Of a stretch of 64,000 bases of DNA, positions 36,254-44,590 are shown piece by piece. The position numbers were made by a program, and so were the translations under genes. Position 1 is the first letter of the stretch. Each line of letters starts with the position of its first letter. The stretch comes from Nocardia crassostreae (lineage in GTDB: Bacteria; Actinomycetota; Actinomycetes; Mycobacteriales; Mycobacteriaceae). The notes beneath the pieces were generated by a model. The model made no database searches and was not told where the DNA came from. It was given only the letters and a program-made list of their open reading frames with translations. The DNA lies in NCBI RefSeq assembly GCF_001613405.1, contig NZ_BDCH01000013.1:186001-250000 (forward strand). Direction: 5' to 3'.

Positions 36254-36565
36254 ATGACGGCGACGAGCGCGCAGCGCCTGCTGGCCGAAGTGCTGCCGCG
36301 GTACGGATCGGTGGAGGCGTTCATTGCCGAACTGCGGCGCGCCGTGGATTACCCGACCATCGAACTCCCGGCGGCCGCCACCGGCTACCCGAGTCCGAGT
36401 GAATCCGCCCGGCGTCGGCGACGCTGGGAAATTGCTGTCTTGTCATCGATGTGCAGCGCTGGCCCGGATGAGCCACCACCGAGGTCGGACGGAACATGTT
36501 CGCAATGCCGCCGTAAGGAATCCGTCAACAAAGCTCACGTAGCTGATGGATATAACCGCAGGTAG
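36254..36565 (+). CDS. Hypothetical protein, possibly a gene remnant
   Basis: A 103-residue frame starting at ATG 36254 after GAGGTGAGG. The first ~60 residues (SAQRLLAEVLPRYGSVEAFI and on) have normal high-GC codon use. The second half (ESVNKAHVADGYNRR) does not, so the true protein may be shorter or truncated. No family was recognised. It has no operon partner. Confidence 0.35.
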   Translation: MTATSAQRLLAEVLPRYGSVEAFIAELRRAVDYPTIELPAAATGYPSPSESARRRRRWEIAVLSSMCSAGPDEPPPRSDGTCSQCRRKESVNKAHVADGYNRR

Positions 36566-36717
36566 GGCGTGATTGCATGGGTCTCGCTGTCATGCGGAGG
36601 CCCACATTCCGGTTTGACGGTTAGCTGACAGGGTACTCGCTATCTTCGTGTGCGGCGTGCAGCCGATGTCGCACGCCGAGGACGCGAACGCGTCCGGCTG
36701 TCGATGAGGGATGGACT

Positions 36718-37488
36718 ATGGGTGCGAACCTGATGATCGTGGAAGACGACGACCGGGTCCGCGGGGCGCTCCGGGTCGCCATGGAGGGCGAGGGGTACGA
36801 CGTCGCGGAGGCCTGGGAGGTCGAGGCGGCGCTCGAGCATCTGCGCAATCACGGGGAACCGGACGTCATGATCGTCAATCTCATGCTCGGCGATATGGAC
36901 GGTTTCACCTGTATCCGGGAGGTGCGGCGTGATTCCGATGTGCCGATCATCGTGATCAGCGCGCGCGACGACACCCACGATGTGGTGGCCGCGCTGGAAG
37001 CGGGGGCCGACGATTTCGTGAGCAAGCCCTTCGTCATCAAGGAGATCTCCGCGCGCATGCGGGCGCTGCGCCGCCGGGCGCGGCTGGCGGAGCGTGACAA
37101 TGGGGCCGACGATGCGCCCGAACCGCTGACAGAGATTGTGCTGGAAGACCATTCGGAGCATCCGCTGGTGCTCTCGCCCGACGGCGGGCTGGTGCGGCGC
37201 GGTGACGATCCACTGCATCTGACCGTCACCGAGTTCCGGCTGCTGTGCGAGCTGGCCACCAATGCCGGGCGCGTGCTCAGTCGCGGCGTGCTGCTCGAAC
37301 GAGTATGGGACGGCGAGTTTTTCGGCGACGAACGCATTGTGGACGTGCACGTGCGACGGCTGCGGACCAAGATCGAGCGCGATCCGGGGGCTCCGCGCCT
37401 GGTCGTCACCGTGCGCGGACTGGGTTATCGCTGCGATGTGCAGAGCGATCGTCATGAGATCGCAAAGATCTCGCACGGGAGTTCGTAA
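36718..37488 (+). CDS. OmpR-family response regulator lacking the phosphoacceptor Asp
   Basis: 256 residues. The receiver domain keeps the acidic pocket (MIVEDDDRVR), the switch residue region (PIIVISARDD) and Lys (FVSKPFVIKE). The phosphoacceptor site reads DVMIVNLMLGDMDGF, with Asn 54 where the usual LDLMLPGMDG has Asp. It is thus a pseudo-receiver that may work without phosphorylation. The C-terminal winged helix is normal (LTVTEFRLLCELATNAGRVL, DERIVDVHVRRLRTKIE, GLGYRCDV). No kinase is nearby. It ends only 26 bases before ectA, so it may belong to the ectoine operon. Confidence 0.92.
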   Translation: MGANLMIVEDDDRVRGALRVAMEGEGYDVAEAWEVEAALEHLRNHGEPDVMIVNLMLGDMDGFTCIREVRRDSDVPIIVISARDDTHDVVAALEAGADDFVSKPFVIKEISARMRALRRRARLAERDNGADDAPEPLTEIVLEDHSEHPLVLSPDGGLVRRGDDPLHLTVTEFRLLCELATNAGRVLSRGVLLERVWDGEFFGDERIVDVHVRRLRTKIERDPGAPRLVVTVRGLGYRCDVQSDRHEIAKISHGSS

Positions 37489-37514
37489 AGTTCCTTTGAA
37501 AATCTGAATCGGTC

Positions 37515-38078
37515 ATGCAGACACAATTCAGAAACTCTCACGCTATAACTCAGCAAACCCTGCTTCCCGCGCCTACCAAACCATCGATCCTGGTACGCAA
37601 TCCGTTACTGGACGACGGCGCACGGATGTGGCGCATTGCCAAGGACTCCCGGGTCCTGGACGCGAATTCGAGCTATGCGTATCTGCTTTGGTGCCGTGAC
37701 TTCGCCACCACCTCGGTCGTCGCAGAAATCGGAGGTGAGGTCGCCGGATTCGTCATCGGATACGTGCGCCCGCAGGAGCCCGGCACGCTGTTCGTCTGGC
37801 AGGTCGCCGTCGATCACGCCTTCCGCGGTCGCGGGGTCGGCGTCGCCATGCTCGACGTCCTGCTGGAAAGCCTTGCCGATCAGGGCGTTTCGCTGCTCGA
37901 GACCACCATCTCGCCGGACAACACCGCGTCCATCGCCATGTTCGGCGCGCTGGCGCGCCGTCGCCGGTCCGCGATGACCAGGACCCCGCTCTTCACACCC
38001 GGCCACTTCCCCGACAACCACGAAGCCGAGCTGCTGTACCGCATAGCGCCGGCAAACGATCAGGAGATTCGCCGATGA
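37515..38078 (+). CDS. ectA: L-2,4-diaminobutyrate acetyltransferase
   Basis: Transfers acetyl from acetyl-CoA to the 4-amino group of diaminobutyrate, the second step of ectoine synthesis. At 187 residues it shows the GNAT fold with the CoA loop VAVDHAFRGRGVGVAML and the EctA segments LLWCRDFATTSVVAE and ETTISPDNTASIAMF. It comes first in ectABCD and overlaps ectB by four bases. No strong ribosome site is seen before ATG 37515; the upstream gap is AT-rich and may hold a promoter. Confidence 0.96.
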   Translation: MQTQFRNSHAITQQTLLPAPTKPSILVRNPLLDDGARMWRIAKDSRVLDANSSYAYLLWCRDFATTSVVAEIGGEVAGFVIGYVRPQEPGTLFVWQVAVDHAFRGRGVGVAMLDVLLESLADQGVSLLETTISPDNTASIAMFGALARRRRSAMTRTPLFTPGHFPDNHEAELLYRIAPANDQEIRR

Positions 38079-39349
38079 CCACCACCGAGATGACGATCTT
38101 CGACGCCCTCGAATCGAATGTGCGCGGCTACTGCCGCTCCTGGCCGACCGTGTTCGAGACCGCCTCCGGCGCCTGGATCCACGACGAGAACGGCCGGGAC
38201 TACCTGGACTTCTTCGCGGGCGCGGGTGCGCTCAACTACGGGCACAACAATCCGGTGCTCAAGGACGCGCTGCTGGAGTACATCGCCGGGGACGGCATCA
38301 CCCATGCCCTGGACATGTCGACCGTCGCCAAGCGGCGGCTGCTCGAGACGGTGCGCAGCGTGCTGCTCGAGCCGCGCGGACTGGACTACAAGGTGCAGTT
38401 CCCGGGGCCGACCGGGGCGAATGCGGTGGAGGCGGCACTCAAGCTGGCGCGCAAGGTGACCGGGCGGACCGAGATCCTCAACTTCACCAATGCTTTTCAC
38501 GGTATGACCCTCGGTGCGCTGGCGGTCACGGGCAATGCCGCCAAGCGGGCCGGGGCGGGTGTGCCGTTGCAGCACGCCACCTCGCTGCCCTACGACGGAT
38601 ACCTCTCGGATATGGACCCGGATCCGTTCCAGTGGATGGCGCGGGCGCTAGACGACCGTTCCTCCGGTCTGGACAAGCCCGCGGCTGTCATTGTCGAGAC
38701 CGTGCAGGGCGAGGGCGGGGTGAATGTCGCCCGCGCGGAATGGCTACGCGGACTGGCGGATCTGTGCGCGGCCCGGGAGATTCTGCTCATTGTCGACGAT
38801 GTGCAGATGGGCTGCGGCCGCACCGGGCCGTTCTTCTCCTTCGAGACCGCCGGTATCACCCCCGATATCGTGACACTGTCCAAATCCATTGGCGGCTACG
38901 GGCTTCCGATGGCGCTGGTGCTGTTCAAGCCGGAGCTGGACCAGTGGAAGCCGGGTGAGCACAATGGCACCTTCCGCGGCAACAATCCGGCCTTCGTCAC
39001 CGCGCAGGTGGCGCTCGAGCACTACTGGAGCAGCGATGCGCTGGAATCGGCGACGCTGGTCAAGGGCGAACGGGTGCATCGCGCGCTGAGCGGCGTGGTC
39101 GCCGCCTTCGACGGGCTGTCGGTGCGCGGGCGCGGGCTGGTGCACGGCATCGCCTTCGACGACGCCTCCCGCGCGGGCAAGGTGGCGCAGGCCGCTTTCG
39201 AGAACGGGCTGCTGGTGGAGACCTCCGGCTCCGATGACGAGGTGGTGAAACTGCTGCCGCCGCTGACCATTACCGAGGCCGAGCTCGATCACGGCCTCGA
39301 AATCCTGGCCGCCTCGGTGGATGTGGTCTTCGGCGGGCGGGGGCACTGA
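38075..39349 (+). CDS. ectB: Diaminobutyrate-2-oxoglutarate aminotransferase
   Basis: Makes L-2,4-diaminobutyrate from aspartate semialdehyde and glutamate, the first committed step to ectoine. 424 residues of class III aminotransferase: YLDFFAGAGALNYGHNNP, FPGPTGANAVEAALKLAR, NFTNAFHGMTLGALAVTG, IVETVQGEGGVNVA, LIVDDVQMGCGRTG and the PLP-binding Lys in TLSKSIGGYG. It overlaps ectA by four bases; ectC starts one base after the stop. Confidence 0.97.
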   Translation: MTTTEMTIFDALESNVRGYCRSWPTVFETASGAWIHDENGRDYLDFFAGAGALNYGHNNPVLKDALLEYIAGDGITHALDMSTVAKRRLLETVRSVLLEPRGLDYKVQFPGPTGANAVEAALKLARKVTGRTEILNFTNAFHGMTLGALAVTGNAAKRAGAGVPLQHATSLPYDGYLSDMDPDPFQWMARALDDRSSGLDKPAAVIVETVQGEGGVNVARAEWLRGLADLCAAREILLIVDDVQMGCGRTGPFFSFETAGITPDIVTLSKSIGGYGLPMALVLFKPELDQWKPGEHNGTFRGNNPAFVTAQVALEHYWSSDALESATLVKGERVHRALSGVVAAFDGLSVRGRGLVHGIAFDDASRAGKVAQAAFENGLLVETSGSDDEVVKLLPPLTITEAELDHGLEILAASVDVVFGGRGH

Positions 39350-39350
39350 C

Positions 39351-39746
39351 ATGATCGTGCGCAGCACAGCGGAAATCACCGGCACCGAACGCGATGTGGC
39401 GGGTGCGGGCTGGCGCAGCAAGCGCATCGTCCTCGGTGGCGACGGCGTCGGATTCTCCTTCCACGAGACCACCATCGACGCGGACAGCGTGCACGAGTTC
39501 CACTATCGGAACCATGTCGAGGCGGTGTGGCTCATCGAAGGCGAAGGCACGCTCACCGATCTCGACAACGGCGTCACCTACCAACTCGGCCCCGGCTCCA
39601 TGTACCTGCTCAACGGCCATGAACGCCACCGCCTCGACGTGCGGACCCGCATGCGCATGCTGTGCGTGTTCAATCCGCCGGTGACCGGCCAGGAAGTCCA
39701 TGACGAGAACGGCGTCTACCCCCTCGTAGCGGTACCCACCCAGTAA
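39351..39746 (+). CDS. ectC: Ectoine synthase
   Basis: Cyclises N4-acetyl-diaminobutyrate to ectoine. 131 residues of single-domain cupin: FSFHETTIDADSVHEFHYRNH, EAVWLIEGEGTLTDLDNG, YQLGPGSMYLLNGHERH with metal-binding residues, and the end YPLVAVPTQ. ATG at 39351 lies directly behind the ectB stop. It is 23 bases from ectD. Confidence 0.97.
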   Translation: MIVRSTAEITGTERDVAGAGWRSKRIVLGGDGVGFSFHETTIDADSVHEFHYRNHVEAVWLIEGEGTLTDLDNGVTYQLGPGSMYLLNGHERHRLDVRTRMRMLCVFNPPVTGQEVHDENGVYPLVAVPTQ

Positions 39747-39769
39747 CGAAGCACAGGAGTCCCCGACGA

Positions 39770-40651
39770 ATGTCGTTGCCCGACACCACCCGCATCGATC
39801 GTTACCCGACCCGCACCGCGGAATCGCTCCCGCAGCTGGAGCGCACCGATCGCACCGTCTGGGGCGAGATCGGCACCCCGGCTCTGTCCAATTTCGACAC
39901 CGACGGCTTCGCGGTCGTGAACAGACTGCTCGACGCCGACGAGGTCACCGACTTCGCGATCGCCATCGACCGGCTCGGCCGGGAGCCGGAGCTGCGGCTC
40001 GACGAACGCGTGATCATCGAAAAGTCCTCGAACACAGTGCGTTCCATCTTCGAGGTGCACAAGCTCAGCCCGATGATCGCCGAGCTCGTGCGTGAGAGCC
40101 GCGTCGCCGGACTGGCCCGCCAGATCCTGGGCTCCGAGGTCTACCTCCACCAGACCCGCATCAACTACATGCCGGGCATGAAAGGAACCGGCTTCTACTG
40201 GCATTCGGACTTCGAGACCTGGCACGCCGAAGACGGTATGCCCGCCCCGCGCGCGGTCAGCCTGTCCATCGCCCTGACCGACAACTACCCCTACAACGGC
40301 AGTCTCTTGGTCATGCCCGGCTCCCACCGCACCTTCGTCCCCTGTCGGGGCGAAACCCCGGCGGACCACTACCAGGATTCCTTGCGCGAGCAGCAATTCG
40401 GCGTCCCCACCCCCGCCGATATCGCCGATCTGGCCGGTAAACACGGCATCACCCAGTTCACCGGCCCCGCGGGCTCGGCCCTGCTCTTCGACTCGAACCT
40501 CATGCACGGCTCGTCCAACAACATCACCCCCTTCCCGCGCTCGAACATCTTCCTGGTGTTCAACAGCGTCGAGAACACGCTCGTGGACCCCTACGCCGCC
40601 GCATCCCCGCGCCCGAGTTACATTGCCAGCCGGGATTTCACGCCCATCTGA
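39770..40651 (+). CDS. ectD: Ectoine 5-hydroxylase
   Basis: An iron/2-oxoglutarate dioxygenase that turns ectoine into 5-hydroxyectoine. 293 residues. Key segments are TDGFAVVNRLLDADEV, GTGFYWHSDFETWHAEDGMP with the iron-binding HxD (the EctD signature), NGSLLVMPGSHRTFV, and LLFDSNLMHGSSNNITPFPR with the distal His and the 2OG-binding Arg. It ends the operon; a strong hairpin follows at 40688-40725. Confidence 0.97.
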   Translation: MSLPDTTRIDRYPTRTAESLPQLERTDRTVWGEIGTPALSNFDTDGFAVVNRLLDADEVTDFAIAIDRLGREPELRLDERVIIEKSSNTVRSIFEVHKLSPMIAELVRESRVAGLARQILGSEVYLHQTRINYMPGMKGTGFYWHSDFETWHAEDGMPAPRAVSLSIALTDNYPYNGSLLVMPGSHRTFVPCRGETPADHYQDSLREQQFGVPTPADIADLAGKHGITQFTGPAGSALLFDSNLMHGSSNNITPFPRSNIFLVFNSVENTLVDPYAAASPRPSYIASRDFTPI

Positions 40652-40687
40652 CCACGGCGGCTCCTCCAATCCGAGCACGCCGTGACC

Positions 40688-40725
40688 GAGCAGGTCCTCG
40701 CCAGTCCCTCCGCGAGGACCTGCTC
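40688..40725 (+). terminator. Hairpin terminator after the ectoine operon
   Basis: GAGCAGGTCCTCG and CGAGGACCTGCTC are perfect 13-base arms with a 12-base loop, 37 bases after the ectD stop. There is no T tract, which is common for actinobacterial terminators. It separates ectD from the DinB-like gene. Confidence 0.8.
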
Positions 40726-40772
40726 ACTTCTCCGCGCTGCCGGTGTCGGCGCAAGCTGGCAGAGTGCTCGAT

Positions 40773-41363
40773 ATGACTGGCTCTGACCCGAAATCGGACC
40801 TGCATCGCTATCTGCGCATTGCTCGCGAGGCCATGCTGTGGAAGCTGGATGGCTTGTCCGAGTACGACATTCGCCGTCCCATGACCCCCACCGGCACCAA
40901 TCTGCTCGGATTGGTCAAGCATCTGGGCACCGTCGAGTTCGGCTATTTCGGTGACACCTTCGGTCGCCCGAACGACGAACCGTTCACCAAACACGATTTC
41001 GTGGCCGATCCCACCGCCGATATGTGGGCCACCGCCGACGAATCGCGGGCCGACGTCATCGCGTTCTATCGCCGGGCCTGGGCCCACTCCGACGCGACGA
41101 TCGACAGCCTCGATCTCACCGGCGAAGGCGCGGTGCCCTGGTGGCCGGAGGACCGCCGCACCGTCACCCTGCATCAGATCCTCGTGCACATGAACGCCGA
41201 AACGAACCGGCATGCCGGACACGCCGACATCATCCGCGAACTCATCGACGGCGCCGCGGGACTGCGCGCCGGGAACGACAATATGCCCACCGGAGACCAC
41301 GACTGGGAGCGTTACAGCGCCGAACTGGAATCCGTCGCGCAACGAGCCGCGGGTCTGGACTGA
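40773..41363 (+). CDS. DinB-family (DUF664) protein
   Basis: A 196-residue four-helix-bundle protein. The likely metal-site His residues appear in LVKHLGTVEFGYF, and in HQILVHMNAETNRHAGHADI the HxxxH arrangement matches DinB/YfiT-type domains. These often act as mycothiol- or bacillithiol-dependent transferases; the substrate is unknown. ATG at 40773 (MTGSDPKSDLHRYL) is chosen, as residues before it are not conserved-looking. It is a single gene bounded by hairpins on both sides. Confidence 0.87.
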   Translation: MTGSDPKSDLHRYLRIAREAMLWKLDGLSEYDIRRPMTPTGTNLLGLVKHLGTVEFGYFGDTFGRPNDEPFTKHDFVADPTADMWATADESRADVIAFYRRAWAHSDATIDSLDLTGEGAVPWWPEDRRTVTLHQILVHMNAETNRHAGHADIIRELIDGAAGLRAGNDNMPTGDHDWERYSAELESVAQRAAGLD

Positions 41364-41396
41364 CCCAACTGTCCGGCGCGTCGATTGATCCGAAAA

Positions 41397-41413
41397 ACCC
41401 TGTGCGACAGGGT
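41397..41413 (+). terminator. Small hairpin after the DinB-like gene
   Basis: ACCCTGT and ACAGGGT form a perfect seven-base stem around GCG, 33 bases after the stop and preceded by an A5 run. It could end transcription of the DinB-like gene. Confidence 0.5.
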
Positions 41414-41609
41414 GTATCGCGAACCGGTTGGTGCGTTTGGAAGTTATGCGATCCTGGCGGATATGGCCACGGAGTGCGGGGTGTCGCGTTACGGTTGATG
41501 GGCTCTTGGATCACGAAAAGTAGTGTGGGGCTTTGTGATTCGATCATCGTTGACCACGCTCGGGCCCTGCGCTGTCACTCCGAGTCGTATCAGGCCGAAG
41601 GATTCGATC

Positions 41610-43154
41610 ATGACGATGCACGCGCAAAAGACGGTCCAGCAAGCGCAATTCCCGATCGTTGAATCGTTCACGAAGCAGACGCCGGACAACCCGAACTGGA
41701 GGGTGATCCCCAGTGCGCGGTTGAACGGTGGCAGTTTGGAGCTGACGCCCAACACCGTGTCGCAGGCGGGGACGGCCTTCCTCGATGAGCCGTTCTCGTC
41801 GAGGCTCGGTGTGGCCATCGACTTCGACTATTCCTGTCAAGGGGGCACCAATCTGGGTGACGGGTTCAGCGTGTACCTGATCGACGGGGCGCGGACGACA
41901 GAGCCCGGCGGGATCGGCGGCGCACTCGGCTACTCCTTCACGAAGGACGGCTCGGGCAACATCGTGTCGTCGGGGGTCACCGCCGGGTACGTGGGTATCG
42001 GGTTCGACAATCACGGGAACTTCGCCACGCCCCTCGCCGGTACCGGAGGCCCCGGGCATCGGCCCAATACCGTCGGCGTCCGCGGAGCCGGGAGCAGGAA
42101 CGAGGGCTTCCGATGGCTGACCGGCGTCGCGGTGCCGGGCGGATTCCGCGCGGCGTGGGAGGAGGGCGCGCATATTCAGATCACCCTCGTCGGCGGTCGG
42201 CTCAGTGTCCGCCATTCCGATACGGCCAATCCGAACGGCACGCTGCTGATCGACGGATTCGATCTCGCGGGGGCCCCCGGACAGCCGCCACTGCCCGAGA
42301 CATTCAAGCTCGGCTTCGCCGCGGGCACCGGTAGCGCAACCGCGTCCCACCGCGTCAAGAACCTCACCGTGACCCTGCCCGCGAACATGCCCCTCGAGAT
42401 GAGCGGCCCGCAGACGGCCCAGGCGGGAGACCGGATCGCCTACACCATCGAGGTACAGAACCACGGCCCCAACGACACCCCCGACGCGATCGTGGAGATG
42501 AGCGTTCCGCCGGAGCTGACCGATCTGGAGACGACCTGCCGGGGTGAGAACGGGGCCGTGTGCGGCCAGGGCTTCCTGGTCCGGCCGGGTGAGCCCTGGG
42601 TGCCGCTCGATCTGCCCGTCGGCAGCAAGGCGACGATCACCCTGACCAGGACCATCGACCCGCAATACGAGGGCTCGCTCATCTGCACCAGTCAGATCAA
42701 GTCACCGTCGCGTGCGAATACCGCCGAGCGGCATTCGGGCTCGGTCACCACCGAAGTCGCCCTGCCGCCGATCAGCGTCAGCCCCATCATCGTCGGGGGG
42801 TGGTACCAGTCGTGGCCGGAGGACGCGAAGGGCTGGGTCTTCAGCTACGACCTGGTGCTGGCCGCCAATGAAGAGCGAGTGGTGTACTGGGAGATAGGTT
42901 TCGACGTCCGGCCGTTCGACGCACCCAGGCAGACCCGAATCAACCCGGTGGGCAGGGATTACCTCTGGTACACGGTCATCAAGGACGGCTCCGACGGATC
43001 GGTCCTTATCGCCACCCCCGACGACCAGCACACCATCGAGCCGGGCGCGGGACTCACCGTGAACGTCCAGATCCTGTACCGATCCCAGCACGACGCCGGT
43101 GACGGCACCTTGCGCAACCTGCGCGCCACCGAGATAACGCAGCCTCGGCCCTAG
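41610..43154 (+). CDS. L-type lectin-like plus DUF11-repeat protein without signal peptide
   Basis: 514 residues. Residues ~12-250 look like a legume/L-type lectin beta sandwich: GTAFLDEPFSSRLGVAIDFDY, LGDGFSVYLIDG, GYVGIGFDNHGNF, and FKLGFAAGTGSATASHRVKN at the end. Residues ~250-390 form a DUF11-type repeat (AGDRIAYTIEVQNHGPNDTPD) ending before VALPPISVSP. A final ~120-residue beta-rich domain (GWYQSWPEDAKGWVFSYDLV) is not recognised. These domains are normally extracellular, yet the start MTMHAQKTVQQAQF has no signal peptide. AAGGAT stands before ATG 41610. The 246 bases upstream hold no gene. Confidence 0.75.
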   Translation: MTMHAQKTVQQAQFPIVESFTKQTPDNPNWRVIPSARLNGGSLELTPNTVSQAGTAFLDEPFSSRLGVAIDFDYSCQGGTNLGDGFSVYLIDGARTTEPGGIGGALGYSFTKDGSGNIVSSGVTAGYVGIGFDNHGNFATPLAGTGGPGHRPNTVGVRGAGSRNEGFRWLTGVAVPGGFRAAWEEGAHIQITLVGGRLSVRHSDTANPNGTLLIDGFDLAGAPGQPPLPETFKLGFAAGTGSATASHRVKNLTVTLPANMPLEMSGPQTAQAGDRIAYTIEVQNHGPNDTPDAIVEMSVPPELTDLETTCRGENGAVCGQGFLVRPGEPWVPLDLPVGSKATITLTRTIDPQYEGSLICTSQIKSPSRANTAERHSGSVTTEVALPPISVSPIIVGGWYQSWPEDAKGWVFSYDLVLAANEERVVYWEIGFDVRPFDAPRQTRINPVGRDYLWYTVIKDGSDGSVLIATPDDQHTIEPGAGLTVNVQILYRSQHDAGDGTLRNLRATEITQPRP

Positions 43155-43217
43155 CGTCGAGTATCCGGGCCGCCGAGCCGTCGTCGCGGTTCGGTTGCCC
43201 GGATTAGACTTTCGGCG

Positions 43218-43928
43218 GTGGGATTGCTGTGGGAGACGCGTGCGTCGGATTCGCCCTTGATCGCCTCGGTCTGGACCTGCCGCAGTGAACAGGTTTCGGA
43301 GATGACCTCGGTCGCGTCCGGATCGTGGGGGTTGGTGTTCTGGGAACAGGCGGGTCGGGCGCATGCGGCCATTACCGGGCCCGAAAGCGGGACGGCGACG
43401 GCGCCGGTGCCAGAGGATGCGAGTTTCGTCGGTATCGAATTCGCGGTGGGGACCGCATTGCGAGCTGTGCCCACGCCGACGCTGGTCGACAGTGGGATCA
43501 TGTTGCCGGATGTGACCGATCGGCGCTTCTGGCTCGACGGGTCGCAGTGGGAGACACCGCATCCCGATGATGCCGAGGCGCTGGTTAACCGGCTCTTCCA
43601 CGCCGGGGTCATCGCCCACGATCGGTTGATCAGCGAGGCGTTGCGCGGTGAGCGCCCGGTGACCACCGAGCGCACGCTCGAGCGGCGTTTCCGGGCCACG
43701 ACGGGCCTCACCCAGGGCGCGGTGCGGCAGATCGAGCGGGTGCGCACCGCGGCGCTGCTGCTGACCTCGGGTGAGACGCCGGGCGATGTCATCGACAAGC
43801 TGGGCTATTACGACGAGCCCCATCTCGCCGACGCGCTGCGGCGATACGTCGGCCGTACCGCACGGCAGCTGCGCGAGGGCGAGGCCGGGGTCATCGCGCT
43901 CGATCCGGGTCAGCGCACCACGTCGTAG
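43218..43928 (+). CDS. AraC-family transcriptional regulator
   Basis: 236 residues from GTG 43218. The N-terminal part (SPLIASVWTCRSEQVSEMTS, WGLVFWEQAGRAHAAITGPE) is the DUF6597-type sensor region common in actinobacterial AraC proteins. The C-terminal helix-turn-helix pair reads TTERTLERRFRATTGLTQGA and GETPGDVIDKLGYYDEPHLADALRRYVG. It converges on the DHFR-like gene with a 19-base overlap; its target is unknown. Confidence 0.88.
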   Translation: MGLLWETRASDSPLIASVWTCRSEQVSEMTSVASGSWGLVFWEQAGRAHAAITGPESGTATAPVPEDASFVGIEFAVGTALRAVPTPTLVDSGIMLPDVTDRRFWLDGSQWETPHPDDAEALVNRLFHAGVIAHDRLISEALRGERPVTTERTLERRFRATTGLTQGAVRQIERVRTAALLLTSGETPGDVIDKLGYYDEPHLADALRRYVGRTARQLREGEAGVIALDPGQRTTS

Positions 43929-44485
43929 ATCAGCTTGGCGACGCCGTTGGAGTACGTGGCGGACTCACGCAGGCGCAGATTCTGCTTATCGCGGTCGGCC
44001 CGGCTGAACAGGCTCTTGCCCGCGCCCAGCAGCACCGGGAAGACGAGCAGGTTGTAGCGGTCGATCAGATCGGCATCGCCCAGACGACGCGCCAGTTCGG
44101 CGCTGCCGTGAATGAAGATGCCGCCGCCCTCGGTCTCCTTCAGCGCCGCGACCTCCTCGGCCGACCGCAGAATGGTGATCGGGCCCCAGCCCTCGATCAG
44201 ATCGTCCTCGGTGAGGCTGGCCGAGACGACGTACTTGGGCAGTTCGTTGTACGCGGCGTGATCCTCCGAATCACGCCAGAACGGGGCGAATGCCTCATAG
44301 CTGGCGCGGCCGAACATGAGCGCCGTCGTATCCGCGAGTTCCTCGCCCTTGAGCGAGTACGCCTCGGGCACGAATTCGGTTTCCATCACCCAGCCGCCGC
44401 TGCGATGACCCTCCGCCTTGCCACCCGGGGAGTCCAAGACTCCGTCCAGCGACATGAAGCCCGTGTAGACCAGTTCCCGTGTCAC
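43910..44485 (-). CDS. Dihydrofolate-reductase/RibD_C-family protein
   Basis: 191 residues with the RibD C-terminal (DHFR-like) fold: YTGFMSLDGVLDSPGG, TALMFGRASYEAFAPFW, PKYVVSASLTEDD and IHGSAELARRLGDADLIDRY, then VFPVLLGAGKSLF. These small NADPH-dependent reductases are widespread in actinobacteria with unknown substrates. GTG at 44485 has AGGAGG six bases upstream, which settles the start. Confidence 0.92.
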   Translation of the reverse strand: MTRELVYTGFMSLDGVLDSPGGKAEGHRSGGWVMETEFVPEAYSLKGEELADTTALMFGRASYEAFAPFWRDSEDHAAYNELPKYVVSASLTEDDLIEGWGPITILRSAEEVAALKETEGGGIFIHGSAELARRLGDADLIDRYNLLVFPVLLGAGKSLFSRADRDKQNLRLRESATYSNGVAKLIYDVVR

Positions 44486-44590
44486 AACATCCTCCTGAGA
44501 AAAGCGCGGCTCTTGCTTGCCGGTGGTTAGCGTACGGGCGGGGTCACCGCGCTGTCTTGGACAGAACCGACACGGGTCCACGGGGGCCGG

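Noticed and set aside
36169..36565. Inverted repeat plus ORF as a small mobile element
   Set aside because: No transposase, no target-site duplication and no second copy in the window.
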